64,000 bases of DNA, taken from Candidatus Mcinerneyibacterium aminivorans (GTDB lineage Bacteria; Macinerneyibacteriota; Macinerneyibacteria; Macinerneyibacteriales; Macinerneyibacteriaceae). The notes beneath the pieces were generated by a model. That model was not told the origin of the DNA. It ran no database searches and was given only the letters and a program-made list of their open reading frames with translations. A program made the position numbers and the translations under genes. The stretch spans positions 62,001 through 126,000 of the forward strand of contig VSIX01000032.1 of NCBI GenBank assembly GCA_008086245.1, in the 5' to 3' direction. This document shows positions 18,400 to 26,293 of this stretch, one piece after another (within the stretch, counting starts at the first letter, position 1; each line of letters opens with the position of its first letter).

Positions 18400-18564
18400 A
18401 TGGGAATTGATAAGAAACAACTTGCAGAAATAGAGAATCGTTTTAGTGAAAGAAGTGAATATTTATCAAGAGATCTTGATATGATAATAAAAAATCTTAA
18501 TGATATTAAAGATAGTGTTGTTAATCTGTCTACAGAAATTGAAAATATGAAGAAAAACACATGA
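18400..18564 (+). CDS. Small coiled-coil protein (FSER-EYL family), copy 2
   Basis: A 54-residue reading frame from ATG (18400) to TGA (18562-18564), preceded by AAAGGGG. The product begins MGIDKKQLAEIENRFSERSE and continues as a charged amphipathic helix. It aligns without gaps to the 76-residue protein at 14694-14924, with FSER-x-EYL-x-RD-x-D identical, which is strong evidence that it is a real gene. It fills the gap between the phosphoesterase gene and the exported repeat protein, which begins 3 bases after its stop. Function unknown. Confidence 0.72.
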   Translation: MGIDKKQLAEIENRFSERSEYLSRDLDMIIKNLNDIKDSVVNLSTEIENMKKNT

Positions 18565-18567
18565 ATA

Positions 18568-20262
18568 ATGAAGATACATCGCTTCTTCTTTTTAATATTT
18601 TTTTTAATATTTAATTTCATTATTATCTTCAGTGAATCGGAAATAAATTTTAACAAACTTTATAGTGAATATAAATTTGATAAAATATTATACTTATATG
18701 ATAATAAAACTAAAGAATATGATTTAGATGATATTTTCATCATTGCTAATACTTTAAATAGAAAGGGAAGAAAAAAAGAAGCAAAAAACCTTTATGAAGA
18801 GCTATTGGAAAAAAACTATAGTAATGAAAATTATCTTTACAAATTATGGAACATACTTGATGAAAAAGAGAAAAATAAATTTTTTAAATTTACATTGAAA
18901 AACTATCCAAATAATAATTTTATAATTCATCGATATCTGGATTATCTGGAAACAAATCGGAAATATGATAGATTAATCTATTTTATCGAAAAAAACGTTA
19001 TAAATTTTAACAATCCAAATATTAATTATGTAAAAAAACTAATCAATTTATATTTGCAGAGGGGAATTTTTGAAGACAAATACAGTTACTTTAAAGAAAA
19101 AAATTCTATCTTTACTCTGTATTTATCGATTGTTGCAGATGATAGAAGTTATCTTGCAAGTAATTTCCAAAATGTTGATAGCAGGATAAAAGATAAGTTA
19201 ATTAGGTTCATTTTGCAGAATAGAAAATTTTTGTTTCTAAAGGGTTTTAAAAATAACTTGAATCAGGAAAAATATACTATTTTATTTGAAGTTTTGAATG
19301 AAGATAGTGAAGTTGATTTTAGTAAAACTTCCAAGAATGATTTGAAATTTATTTTGAATTCCTGTATGGAATATGAAAAATTTGAAAAAGCCGATGAAAT
19401 ATTAAATAAAATTAATGTGAAAGATAATGAGTTTCTGATTATTAGAGCTAAGTTAGCGATATTCAAAGAAAACTATTTAAAGGCTTTTAATTTATTAAAA
19501 AATAAATATAAAAGTGATAATTATTTTAATTCCAGATTGATGCGGGACCTTTTGGATAAAATAGATTTAAAAAGTGTATCTTTAGATAATGATAAATTTC
19601 TTGATCGATTAATAAACATAATGATTAATAAAAGAAATTATAATAATATTGTAAAGATTATTCCAAAAATAAAAAAAGATCAAAAAAAGATAGCATTACT
19701 TTCCTTAATGAAAAATAGAATTAAATATGAGAAATGGCGGGAACTGATAAAATATATTAACAAAGAAACTGTTATAAAGAGATTTGCTCCAATGTTAGTA
19801 ATCCATCAGGATAAATATCTGTCTAATAATTTGGAGTTTATTAAGGATTTGCAGGGATTAAAAAATAAAAATTCACTAATAGGAGATGTTTATTTTTTTC
19901 TTAAAAAGGATAATGATAATGCTTTAAAGTATTATAATAAAATTAAGTTTAAACCTGAAAAATTCTATAAATTATTTATGTATTATTTAATTAATCATAA
20001 TTATTCTGAAATAAAAGATATTCTAAAAAAAGAAGTTTACAAGTATAAAGGATTTTATATACTGATAGGTGATTATTATATTTTAAATAAAAAAGAGAAG
20101 AGGGCTATTAAGTATTATAACGGAGCGCTTGATAATGTTCCTTCTATGCTAAGAGATGAACTGCATAGAAGATTTTATTTTTATCATAAGGGAAATTTTG
20201 ATAAACTAAGAACGCAGTTAACGATTTTAAATGAAAGAAAAAATTATATAATTTGGAGGTAG
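18568..20262 (+). CDS. Exported TPR-like helical repeat protein
   Basis: A 564-residue protein with an N-terminal signal or anchor (residues 6-23, FFFLIFFLIFNFIIIFSE) and an all-helical remainder. Repeating helix pairs such as IANTLNRKGRKKEAKNLYEE, KFEKADEILNKI and LIGDYYILNKKEKRAIKYYN look like tetratricopeptide or HAT repeats spread from about residue 50 to 560. It is Lys/Asn rich, like the other proteins here. No enzymatic motif was found; a periplasmic scaffold is likely. It follows the small coiled-coil gene by 3 bases, and murA starts just after it. Confidence 0.55.
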   Translation: MKIHRFFFLIFFLIFNFIIIFSESEINFNKLYSEYKFDKILYLYDNKTKEYDLDDIFIIANTLNRKGRKKEAKNLYEELLEKNYSNENYLYKLWNILDEKEKNKFFKFTLKNYPNNNFIIHRYLDYLETNRKYDRLIYFIEKNVINFNNPNINYVKKLINLYLQRGIFEDKYSYFKEKNSIFTLYLSIVADDRSYLASNFQNVDSRIKDKLIRFILQNRKFLFLKGFKNNLNQEKYTILFEVLNEDSEVDFSKTSKNDLKFILNSCMEYEKFEKADEILNKINVKDNEFLIIRAKLAIFKENYLKAFNLLKNKYKSDNYFNSRLMRDLLDKIDLKSVSLDNDKFLDRLINIMINKRNYNNIVKIIPKIKKDQKKIALLSLMKNRIKYEKWRELIKYINKETVIKRFAPMLVIHQDKYLSNNLEFIKDLQGLKNKNSLIGDVYFFLKKDNDNALKYYNKIKFKPEKFYKLFMYYLINHNYSEIKDILKKEVYKYKGFYILIGDYYILNKKEKRAIKYYNGALDNVPSMLRDELHRRFYFYHKGNFDKLRTQLTILNERKNYIIWR

Positions 20263-20264
20263 AA

Positions 20265-21563
20265 ATGGCTTATTTCGAAGTTGAAGGTAAAGCCCTGTTA
20301 AAAGGAAAATTAATTCCATCAGGTAATAAAAATGAAGCATTACCTGTTATAGCTGCTACATTACTTACCAATGAAGATATAATTCTGGAAAATGTACCTG
20401 CTATTAATGATGTTAAGGTATTACTGGATATTATTGGAAGTATTGGAGCAGAAATAGAGTATGTTGATGAACATAAAATAAAAATTAATACTTCAGGTGT
20501 AGAGAGATATGATATTTTAAACAGTCTTGGAGGGAAGATTAGAGGGTCACTTCCACTAATTGCAGCACTATTATCAAAATTGAATAAAGTTTTTTTTCCT
20601 ATTCCAGGGGGGGATAAAATTGGAAGAAGAAGATTGGATACCCACTTATTAGTTTTAAAAAAATTAGGAGTAGAGTATACATACGATACTGATACAGATA
20701 AGCTCAAATTTTTTGCTGAAAATGGTTTAAAAGGTAATTATATTTTGCTTGATGAGGCAAGCGTGACAGCAACAGAAAATGCAATTATTGGAGCTGTTTT
20801 AGCAGAAGGTGAAACTTCTATTTATAATGCGGCCTGTGAGCCGCATATACAGGGACTCTGTAAATTTCTTAATTCAATTGGCGCCAAAATTAAAGGTATA
20901 GGAACAAATTTATTAAACATTAAAGGAGTAGATAATCTCGGTGGTGGTAGATATAAAATCCAGGATGATTATATTGAAGTAGGAAGCTTTATGGGACTCG
21001 CTGCTGTTACAGGCGGCGAAATTACACTAAAAGATGTTTATAGAAGTAAAACTGACTATATTTCAATTATTGGAAGAGAATTTAAAAGGATAGGGTTGAA
21101 TTTTAAAAGAAAAGGAGATGATTTATATATTCCTCCTAATCAAAATATGGAAATTCAGCCGGATTTTAGAAATAAAATTCCAAAAATCGGTGATGGAACA
21201 TGGCCTAAATTTCCGGCTGATTTAATTTCAATAATGATTGTTTCTGCAACACAATCCAAGGGAAGTATTATTATTCATGAAAAGATGTTTGAAAGCAGAA
21301 TGTTTTTTGTTGATAAATTGATTTCTATGGGTGCTAGAGTTGTTCTGTGCGATCCCCATAGAGTTGTGGTAAACGGACCATCAAAATTATACGGGGCTGA
21401 AGTAGTCAGTCCTGATATTCGAGCAGGGATATCTCTATTATTGGCAGCCATGGGAGCAGAAGGCAAATCTATTATTAGAAATATTTATCAGATAGATAGG
21501 GGATATGAAAAAATAGATAAAAGATTAAATAAAATAGGTGCAAAAATTATGAGAAAAGGTTAG
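20265..21563 (+). CDS. murA: UDP-N-acetylglucosamine 1-carboxyvinyltransferase, Cys-to-Asp variant
   Basis: First committed enzyme of peptidoglycan synthesis: transfers enolpyruvate from PEP to UDP-GlcNAc. The 432-residue protein has K22 in GNKNEALP, the inside-out alpha/beta barrel repeats and the FPADLI segment carrying the general base. The catalytic-loop position normally occupied by Cys115 is D117 (PGGDKIGRRRLDTH). Cys-to-Asp MurA enzymes are known to remain active and to be insensitive to fosfomycin, so natural resistance is expected. A TTG at 20253 is in frame, but the ATG at 20265 follows GGAGG (20255-20259) and fits the family start. Confidence 0.9.
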   Translation: MAYFEVEGKALLKGKLIPSGNKNEALPVIAATLLTNEDIILENVPAINDVKVLLDIIGSIGAEIEYVDEHKIKINTSGVERYDILNSLGGKIRGSLPLIAALLSKLNKVFFPIPGGDKIGRRRLDTHLLVLKKLGVEYTYDTDTDKLKFFAENGLKGNYILLDEASVTATENAIIGAVLAEGETSIYNAACEPHIQGLCKFLNSIGAKIKGIGTNLLNIKGVDNLGGGRYKIQDDYIEVGSFMGLAAVTGGEITLKDVYRSKTDYISIIGREFKRIGLNFKRKGDDLYIPPNQNMEIQPDFRNKIPKIGDGTWPKFPADLISIMIVSATQSKGSIIIHEKMFESRMFFVDKLISMGARVVLCDPHRVVVNGPSKLYGAEVVSPDIRAGISLLLAAMGAEGKSIIRNIYQIDRGYEKIDKRLNKIGAKIMRKG

Positions 21564-21566
21564 AGT

Positions 21567-21914
21567 ATGAGAATTATTAGAGGAGCTATAAATTTAAAAA
21601 AGAATTCCAAAAAAGAAATAAAACACTGTACTGAAAAATTGATGAATGAAATAGTAAAAAAAGAAAAGTTAAAGGAAAGAGATATTTATTCAATTATTAT
21701 TTCTGTTACTAAAGATATAACTAAAAAAAATCCCTGTACTATCGTTAGAAAAATGGGATTTGTAAATACTGCACTTATGGGAGTACAGGAGATGCAAATA
21801 GAAAAAAGCATGCCTTTAACTATAAGGTTTTTGATTCATTCCAGGGGCAAAGATTCGACTAAATTTTATTATCTTAAGGATACAGCTAAATTAAGGGGAG
21901 AAAGTGAAAAATAA
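21567..21914 (+). CDS. aroH: Chorismate mutase, AroH type
   Basis: A 115-residue monofunctional chorismate mutase of the trimeric Bacillus AroH fold, converting chorismate to prephenate. Signature parts in order: RGAIN at residues 5-9 (R5 equals the substrate-binding Arg7), KERDIYSIIISVTKDI, PCTIVRKMGFVNTALMGVQEM containing the catalytic Glu, TIRFLIH with the key Arg, and YYLKDTAKLR with the active-site Tyr and Arg. The length is usual. It begins 3 bases after murA and overlaps the DAHP synthase gene by 11 bases, so the pair forms a shikimate-pathway unit. Confidence 0.9.
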   Translation: MRIIRGAINLKKNSKKEIKHCTEKLMNEIVKKEKLKERDIYSIIISVTKDITKKNPCTIVRKMGFVNTALMGVQEMQIEKSMPLTIRFLIHSRGKDSTKFYYLKDTAKLRGESEK

Positions 21915-22638
21915 AAAATCATTTTTTATATATGGACCCTGCTCAATTGATACTGAAGCAAATTTGGAGTATATAGCCAGAAATTTAAAAGAAATGGGTG
22001 TTAAGTATCTAAGAGGAGGAGCATTTAAACCTAGAACTTCACCTTATACATTTAAAGGGTTGAATTATGCAGGCTTAAAAATATTAAAAAGGGTGTCTAA
22101 AAAATATAATCTTAAATCTGTATCTGAAATATTGGATGTATCATATCTTAAATATTTTGAAGAAAATATTGATGTTATACAGCTGGGAGCGAGAAACATG
22201 CAAAATTTTACTCTTCTTGAAGAAGTGGGGAAATTGAATAAACCAATAATTATAAAAAGAGGGTTTATGTCTACAATTAAGGAACTTTTATACTCTATTG
22301 AGTATATCCTTCAGCAGGGAAATGACAATATTATAATATGCGAGAGAGGTATAAGAACTTTTCAACAGGAAAGCAGATTTAGTTTGGATATTACATCAAT
22401 TTTTGCTCTAAAGGAAAAAACAAATTTTCCTGTAATTGTTGATCCATCCCATAGCACCGGAAATGCTAATTGGATAATGAATGCCTCCTTTGGAGTTATG
22501 GCAGCAGGAGCAGATGGGTTAATGATAGAAACACATCAAAATCCATTTGTTTCCCTTTCCGATGCAGACCAAATTATTTCTTTGGAGAAATTAAAAAAAC
22601 TGCATCAAAAAGTTATTGAAATTCAAAAAATATTATGA
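21904..22638 (+). CDS. aroF: 3-deoxy-7-phosphoheptulonate synthase, class I-beta
   Basis: First enzyme of the shikimate pathway, condensing PEP and erythrose 4-phosphate to DAHP. The 244-residue core barrel shows YGPCSID (9-15), LRGGAFKPRTSPYTF, IQLGARNMQNF, IIIKRG, ICERGIRTF and VDPSHSTGN, the standard order for the KDO8PS-like, class I-beta enzymes. No regulatory ferredoxin-like or chorismate-mutase domain is fused; the separate AroH next door may serve. The start is GTG at 21904 with AGGGGAG just upstream, inside the end of aroH. Confidence 0.93.
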   Translation: MKNKKSFFIYGPCSIDTEANLEYIARNLKEMGVKYLRGGAFKPRTSPYTFKGLNYAGLKILKRVSKKYNLKSVSEILDVSYLKYFEENIDVIQLGARNMQNFTLLEEVGKLNKPIIIKRGFMSTIKELLYSIEYILQQGNDNIIICERGIRTFQQESRFSLDITSIFALKEKTNFPVIVDPSHSTGNANWIMNASFGVMAAGADGLMIETHQNPFVSLSDADQIISLEKLKKLHQKVIEIQKIL

Positions 22639-23270
22639 ATGATATAATTTATCTGATTTCAGGGTCTCCAGAAATAGATTTTGAATATTTAAAGAGTTTA
22701 AACCTTAATAAGAAGAAGGTTTATGCGATTGATTCTGGCTATAAAATATGTAATAGACTAAAAATTATACCTAAAAAAATAATTGGAGATTTCGATTCAT
22801 CTTCTTATAAAAAGGTTGTTTCTATGTATGATGAAGAAAAAGTTTTTAAATATCCTAAAAAGAAGAATAAATCCGATACTGAATTGGGAATTGATATGGC
22901 TTTAAGTAACGGGTATAAAAAAATTATAGTTTTAAATGCAACAGGGGGTAGAATTGATCATGAATTTTTTAATATTTTTTTGCTTTTAAAAAGTCCAGGT
23001 AAAATTGTAGTTCAGAATAAACTGGCAGAAATGTATGCCATTAAAAAACAAATTATTAATAAGATTAAATTAAAAAAAGGTCAATATTTTTCATTGCTTC
23101 CTCTTTCTGAGATAAAAAACCTTTCTATAAAGAATGCGGAATATGAGTTAGAAAATAAAGATATCCAGTTAAATTCTTTAACCCTGAGTAATAGGGCACT
23201 ATCAAATAATTTAGAAATACATTTTGATGAAGGAAAACTCCTTATATATATATTGAAAGGAAAAAAATAG
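22635..23270 (+). CDS. thiN: Thiamine pyrophosphokinase
   Basis: A 211-residue enzyme that phosphorylates thiamine to thiamine diphosphate. Conserved parts: DSGYKICNRL (33-42), IGDFDSS, the KKNKSDTELGIDMAL segment and GGRIDHEFFN. These match the catalytic domain of bacterial TPKs; the C-terminal thiamine-binding beta domain is present, though divergent. The product is the cofactor of the two 2-oxoacid oxidoreductases in this window. ATGA overlap with the DAHP synthase gene. Confidence 0.9.
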   Translation: MNDIIYLISGSPEIDFEYLKSLNLNKKKVYAIDSGYKICNRLKIIPKKIIGDFDSSSYKKVVSMYDEEKVFKYPKKKNKSDTELGIDMALSNGYKKIIVLNATGGRIDHEFFNIFLLLKSPGKIVVQNKLAEMYAIKKQIINKIKLKKGQYFSLLPLSEIKNLSIKNAEYELENKDIQLNSLTLSNRALSNNLEIHFDEGKLLIYILKGKK

Positions 23271-23271
23271 T

Positions 23272-23931
23272 ATGATGAATCCTTTTGAAGAAAAAGAAGT
23301 TGCAGAAAATTATGATGGATGGTATCAAACAAAAGTAGGATATATTTATGATTATCTTGAGAAAAAAACTATAGCCAATCTGCTTAAACATAAAAAAAGA
23401 GGAAGGATGTTGGAAATTGGAAGTGGTACCGGACACTGGAGTAGGTTTTTTTCTAAAATGGGGTTTGAAGTGATAGGAGTGGAAAAATCAAAACATATGT
23501 ATGATATTTCTAAACGAAAAAGAATAAAAAATGCAAATTTTCTTAATGAAGATATTTTTAATTATAATCCCGATAAAAAATTTGACTGTGCCGCTTTTAT
23601 TACTACCTTGGAGTTTCTGGAAAATGATAAAAAAGCAGTTAACCATGTAATCAATTTGCTGGCAGATAATGGGTTTATTCTATTTGGAGTATTAAATAAG
23701 AATTCTTTTCTGGGGCAGCAGAGAAAGAAAGAAAAAAATATTTTTACTGATGCAAGATTTTATACACAGGATGAAATAAAAGAGATATTTGATCCCCATG
23801 GAGAGATAACTATAAAAACGTGTGCCTATCCTTCCCCTAAATTTATTAATTATTATGCTATAATTGAATTAATAAAAAAAATGTTTAATTTTAAAAATGG
23901 CAATTTTATTGCTGGAAGGGTGGATCTATGA
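23272..23931 (+). CDS. Class I SAM-dependent methyltransferase
   Basis: A 219-residue methyltransferase with motif I LEIGSGTGHW (about 46-55), the acidic motif II end GVEKS, NEDIFNY as motif III and DCAAFITTLEFLEN as motif IV. The fold resembles UbiE/Methyltransf_11 enzymes. The substrate cannot be read from sequence; it lies between thiN and a YkoF-like gene and overlaps the latter by 4 bases. Either of two consecutive ATGs (23272, 23275) could start it. Confidence 0.82.
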   Translation: MMNPFEEKEVAENYDGWYQTKVGYIYDYLEKKTIANLLKHKKRGRMLEIGSGTGHWSRFFSKMGFEVIGVEKSKHMYDISKRKRIKNANFLNEDIFNYNPDKKFDCAAFITTLEFLENDKKAVNHVINLLADNGFILFGVLNKNSFLGQQRKKEKNIFTDARFYTQDEIKEIFDPHGEITIKTCAYPSPKFINYYAIIELIKKMFNFKNGNFIAGRVDL

Positions 23932-24173
23932 AAATTAGTGTGCAGATATCCTATTATCCCCTCGGGGAAAAGGAATTTAAAAAAATTATTAACAAATTTA
24001 TTCAACATCTGAAAGATAAAGATGTTGAAATTAACTTTTCTATAATGTCATCTACTATAAGTGGAGATAAAGAAATAGTTCTTAAAATTATTGATGAATT
24101 GATAGAATTATATTTTTCCAGATTCAACAGCATACTGGATTTGAAGTTTTCAAATAGCTGCCCAAAACTTTGA
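23928..24173 (+). CDS. YkoF/thiamine-binding-like small protein
   Basis: An 81-residue alpha/beta protein. ISVQISYYPLGEKEFKKII at the start and SIMSSTISGDKEIVLKII in the middle match the pattern of the thiamine/HMP-binding YkoF and MTH1187-like domain (a strand with Q-x-S-x-Y-P-L, then S-T-x-x-x-G). Such domains bind thiamine or its pyrimidine. The proximity of thiN two genes upstream supports a link, though the family call was made by eye. It overlaps the HAD gene on the opposite strand by 24 bases. Confidence 0.6.
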   Translation: MKISVQISYYPLGEKEFKKIINKFIQHLKDKDVEINFSIMSSTISGDKEIVLKIIDELIELYFSRFNSILDLKFSNSCPKL

Positions 24174-24836
24174 GTTTAGGAGTTCTTTGTAGCTATTTAC
24201 AAGAATGTCTGGCTTGAATTTTTGAAGCTTTTTGAAGGTATAGCTTCCACCTGTTATTGCTACTGTGCTTGCATTAATTGATTTTCCTGAAATAATGTCA
24301 AGTGGGGTATCTCCTATTACTATAACTCTGCTGAAATTTTGACCATAATAACTTTCGGCCCGATTTAAGGCGGTAGTTGCTAGATTATTTCTGGAGATAT
24401 GTTCATCTCCATAAGCCCCAACAGGGAAATATTTTTTCATGCTCACCATTTCTAGTTTTATACGGGCACCTTCTTTCATATTTCCTGTAATCAGTCCCGT
24501 TTTAGCTTTATTATTCTTTATTCTTCTAAGGACTTCATCTACATCGGTAATTAACTTCCATTCATAGTCTGATACTAAATCTATTAGTTTTTTTGCAAAA
24601 ATAGTTTTAAATTTATGCCAGTAAGTTTCAAAATCATTTTTCAGCTGGAGATTGTTTTTTTGAATAACCTTTTTGAAGGTTGACAAATCAGTTTTGCCGG
24701 CAATGTCAATATTTTTCAGCAAGTTATTTTTTTGGAATGTTTCATTAAAAGAGTAACTTAAAGCTTTTTTACCTGCATAATTAATTTTTATAATAGTTCC
24801 ATCTATATCAAACAAAAATAAAATATTCTCCCACAT
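24150..24836 (-). CDS. HAD-superfamily phosphatase (phosphoglycolate phosphatase-like)
   Basis: A 228-residue HAD hydrolase. Nucleophile and acid are D10 and D12 in LFDIDGTI; motif II is GLITGN; motif IV is VIGDTPLDIISG. The helical cap between motifs I and II is of the C1, Gph/PGMB kind. The substrate is not determined. It is transcribed towards the YkoF-like gene and its last 24 bases overlap it. A good promoter lies so close to the ATG that the mRNA may have no leader. Confidence 0.85.
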   Translation of the reverse strand: MWENILFLFDIDGTIIKINYAGKKALSYSFNETFQKNNLLKNIDIAGKTDLSTFKKVIQKNNLQLKNDFETYWHKFKTIFAKKLIDLVSDYEWKLITDVDEVLRRIKNNKAKTGLITGNMKEGARIKLEMVSMKKYFPVGAYGDEHISRNNLATTALNRAESYYGQNFSRVIVIGDTPLDIISGKSINASTVAITGGSYTFKKLQKFKPDILVNSYKELLNSKFWAAI

Positions 24837-24843
24837 AAATTTG

Positions 24844-24871
24844 ATTATAGCTAAAATTATGTTGTTGTAAA
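24844..24871 (-). promoter_or_regulatory. Promoter of the HAD gene, probably leaderless
   Basis: On the minus strand TTTACA (24871-24866) and a perfect TATAAT (24849-24844) are separated by 16 bases. The expected transcription start is about 7 bases further, at 24837 or so, directly next to the A of the ATG at 24836. No Shine-Dalgarno sequence precedes that ATG. Confidence 0.55.
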
Positions 24872-25020
24872 GATAAGTTATTTAGAAGTTATTTAAGGTA
24901 TATTGCTGATTAGCTGTTATAATTAGATAAAATAGAATGTAATAGTAAAATATTAAAAAAATTTGAATATTAATCTTATTAAGCTAAAATTAATTTTCTT
25001 TTACTGAGATAGATAATAAC

Positions 25021-25049
25021 TTGACAAAATCAGCTAAATGTATTATAAA
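25021..25049 (+). promoter_or_regulatory. Strong promoter of the betaine transporter operon
   Basis: TTGACA (25021-25026) is separated by exactly 17 bases from TATAAA (25044-25049): a consensus -35 and a 5/6 -10. The predicted start near 25056 leaves about 25 bases before the TTG start codon at 25081. The rest of the 24837-25080 gap is AT-rich and shows no further gene or clear hairpin. Confidence 0.7.
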
Positions 25050-25080
25050 TAAAGGTAAGTAAATGAAGAAAGGAGAAACC

Positions 25081-26259
25081 TTGATAAAAGTTAAAAATCT
25101 ATATAAATTATTTGGAAAAAACAAGAAAAAAGCATTAAAACTTCTTGATGAAGGCTATACAAAAAAAGAAATTCTCGATAAAACCGGAGTAACAATTGGT
25201 GTACAGGATGCGAATTTAGATATAAAAGAAGGTGAAATATTTGTCATTATGGGGCTTTCCGGGAGTGGCAAATCAACCTTGTTGAGATGTATAAATAGAT
25301 TAATTGAACCCACCAAAGGTGAGGTTTATGTGGATAATACCGATATCATAAGTATGGATAAGAAAGAGCTCAGGGAGTTCCGTAAAGAGAAATTTGGAAT
25401 GGTGTTTCAGCATTTTGGTTTGTTTCCTTATAGAAGTGTAATGGGGAATGTTGAATTCGGCCTCGAAATTCAAAATGTGGACAAAGAAAGAAGAAAAGAA
25501 CTTTCAAAAAATGCCATACAACAGGTGGGACTATCGGGATGGGAAAATAAGATGCCCGCATCTTTAAGTGGAGGAATGAAACAGCGTGTTGGACTTGCAA
25601 GAGCACTAGCTGTTGAAGCAGATTATTTGTTAATGGATGAACCTTTTAGTGCTCTGGATCCCTTGATAAAAAGAGATATGCAGGATAATCTTATTGAATT
25701 ACAGGAAAAAATTCAAAAAACTATAATATTTATCACCCATGATTTAGATGAAGCACTGAAAGTTGGAGATAGAATAGCAATAATGAAAGATGGTAAAATT
25801 GTTCAAACTGGTAATCACGAGCAAATTCTCACAGAAGCAAAAAATGACTATGTTAAAGAATTTGTTCACGATGTTAATCGCTCTAGAGTATATGATGCTA
25901 GAGATATTATGACAAAGCCGGATGATATTTTATATATTCATGAAGATGGCCCCAAAACAGCTTTACATAAAATGAAAAATTATAATATTGATTATATGTT
26001 TGTTTGTGATAAAAATAAAAAATATCTGGGATATGTAGTTATAGAAGATGTTAAGGAAGCTATAGATCAAAAGAAGTCTGTATTAGATGATATTATTAAA
26101 AAATCAAGGACTGCTAAAACTAATGAAAATTTAAATAATTTATTTTCTAAAATAACCAACAATAGTTATCCACTGCCGGTTGTGGATCATGATAATAAAT
26201 TTAAGGGATTAATAACTAAAACAAATATAATTACTAATCTTTCTAGGGATAACGATTAA
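25081..26259 (+). CDS. opuAA: Glycine betaine/proline ABC transporter ATP-binding protein
   Basis: ATPase of an OpuA/ProU osmoprotectant importer. Walker A GLSGSGKST, signature LSGGMKQRVGLARAL, Walker B LLMDEPFSALDP and switch ITHDLDEA are intact. The pre-Walker EGYTKKEILDKTGVTIGVQD insertion is specific to OpuAA/ProV. Two CBS domains occupy about the last 120 residues and sense ionic strength in OpuA relatives. An ATG at 25063 is in frame, but GAAAGGAG at 25068-25075 lies 5 bases before TTG 25081, which gives the family-typical start IKVKNLYKLFG; the ATG would fall almost on the promoter start. Product about 392 aa. Confidence 0.93.
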   Translation: MIKVKNLYKLFGKNKKKALKLLDEGYTKKEILDKTGVTIGVQDANLDIKEGEIFVIMGLSGSGKSTLLRCINRLIEPTKGEVYVDNTDIISMDKKELREFRKEKFGMVFQHFGLFPYRSVMGNVEFGLEIQNVDKERRKELSKNAIQQVGLSGWENKMPASLSGGMKQRVGLARALAVEADYLLMDEPFSALDPLIKRDMQDNLIELQEKIQKTIIFITHDLDEALKVGDRIAIMKDGKIVQTGNHEQILTEAKNDYVKEFVHDVNRSRVYDARDIMTKPDDILYIHEDGPKTALHKMKNYNIDYMFVCDKNKKYLGYVVIEDVKEAIDQKKSVLDDIIKKSRTAKTNENLNNLFSKITNNSYPLPVVDHDNKFKGLITKTNIITNLSRDND

Positions 26260-26293
26260 TAAACTATAATGTAAGAATTAAGGAGGGGAACTT

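Noticed and set aside
20270-20707. 145-codon open frame on the minus strand
   Set aside because: It is entirely inside murA on the opposite strand, has no ribosome site and reads as low-complexity Ser/Ile-rich shadow sequence.
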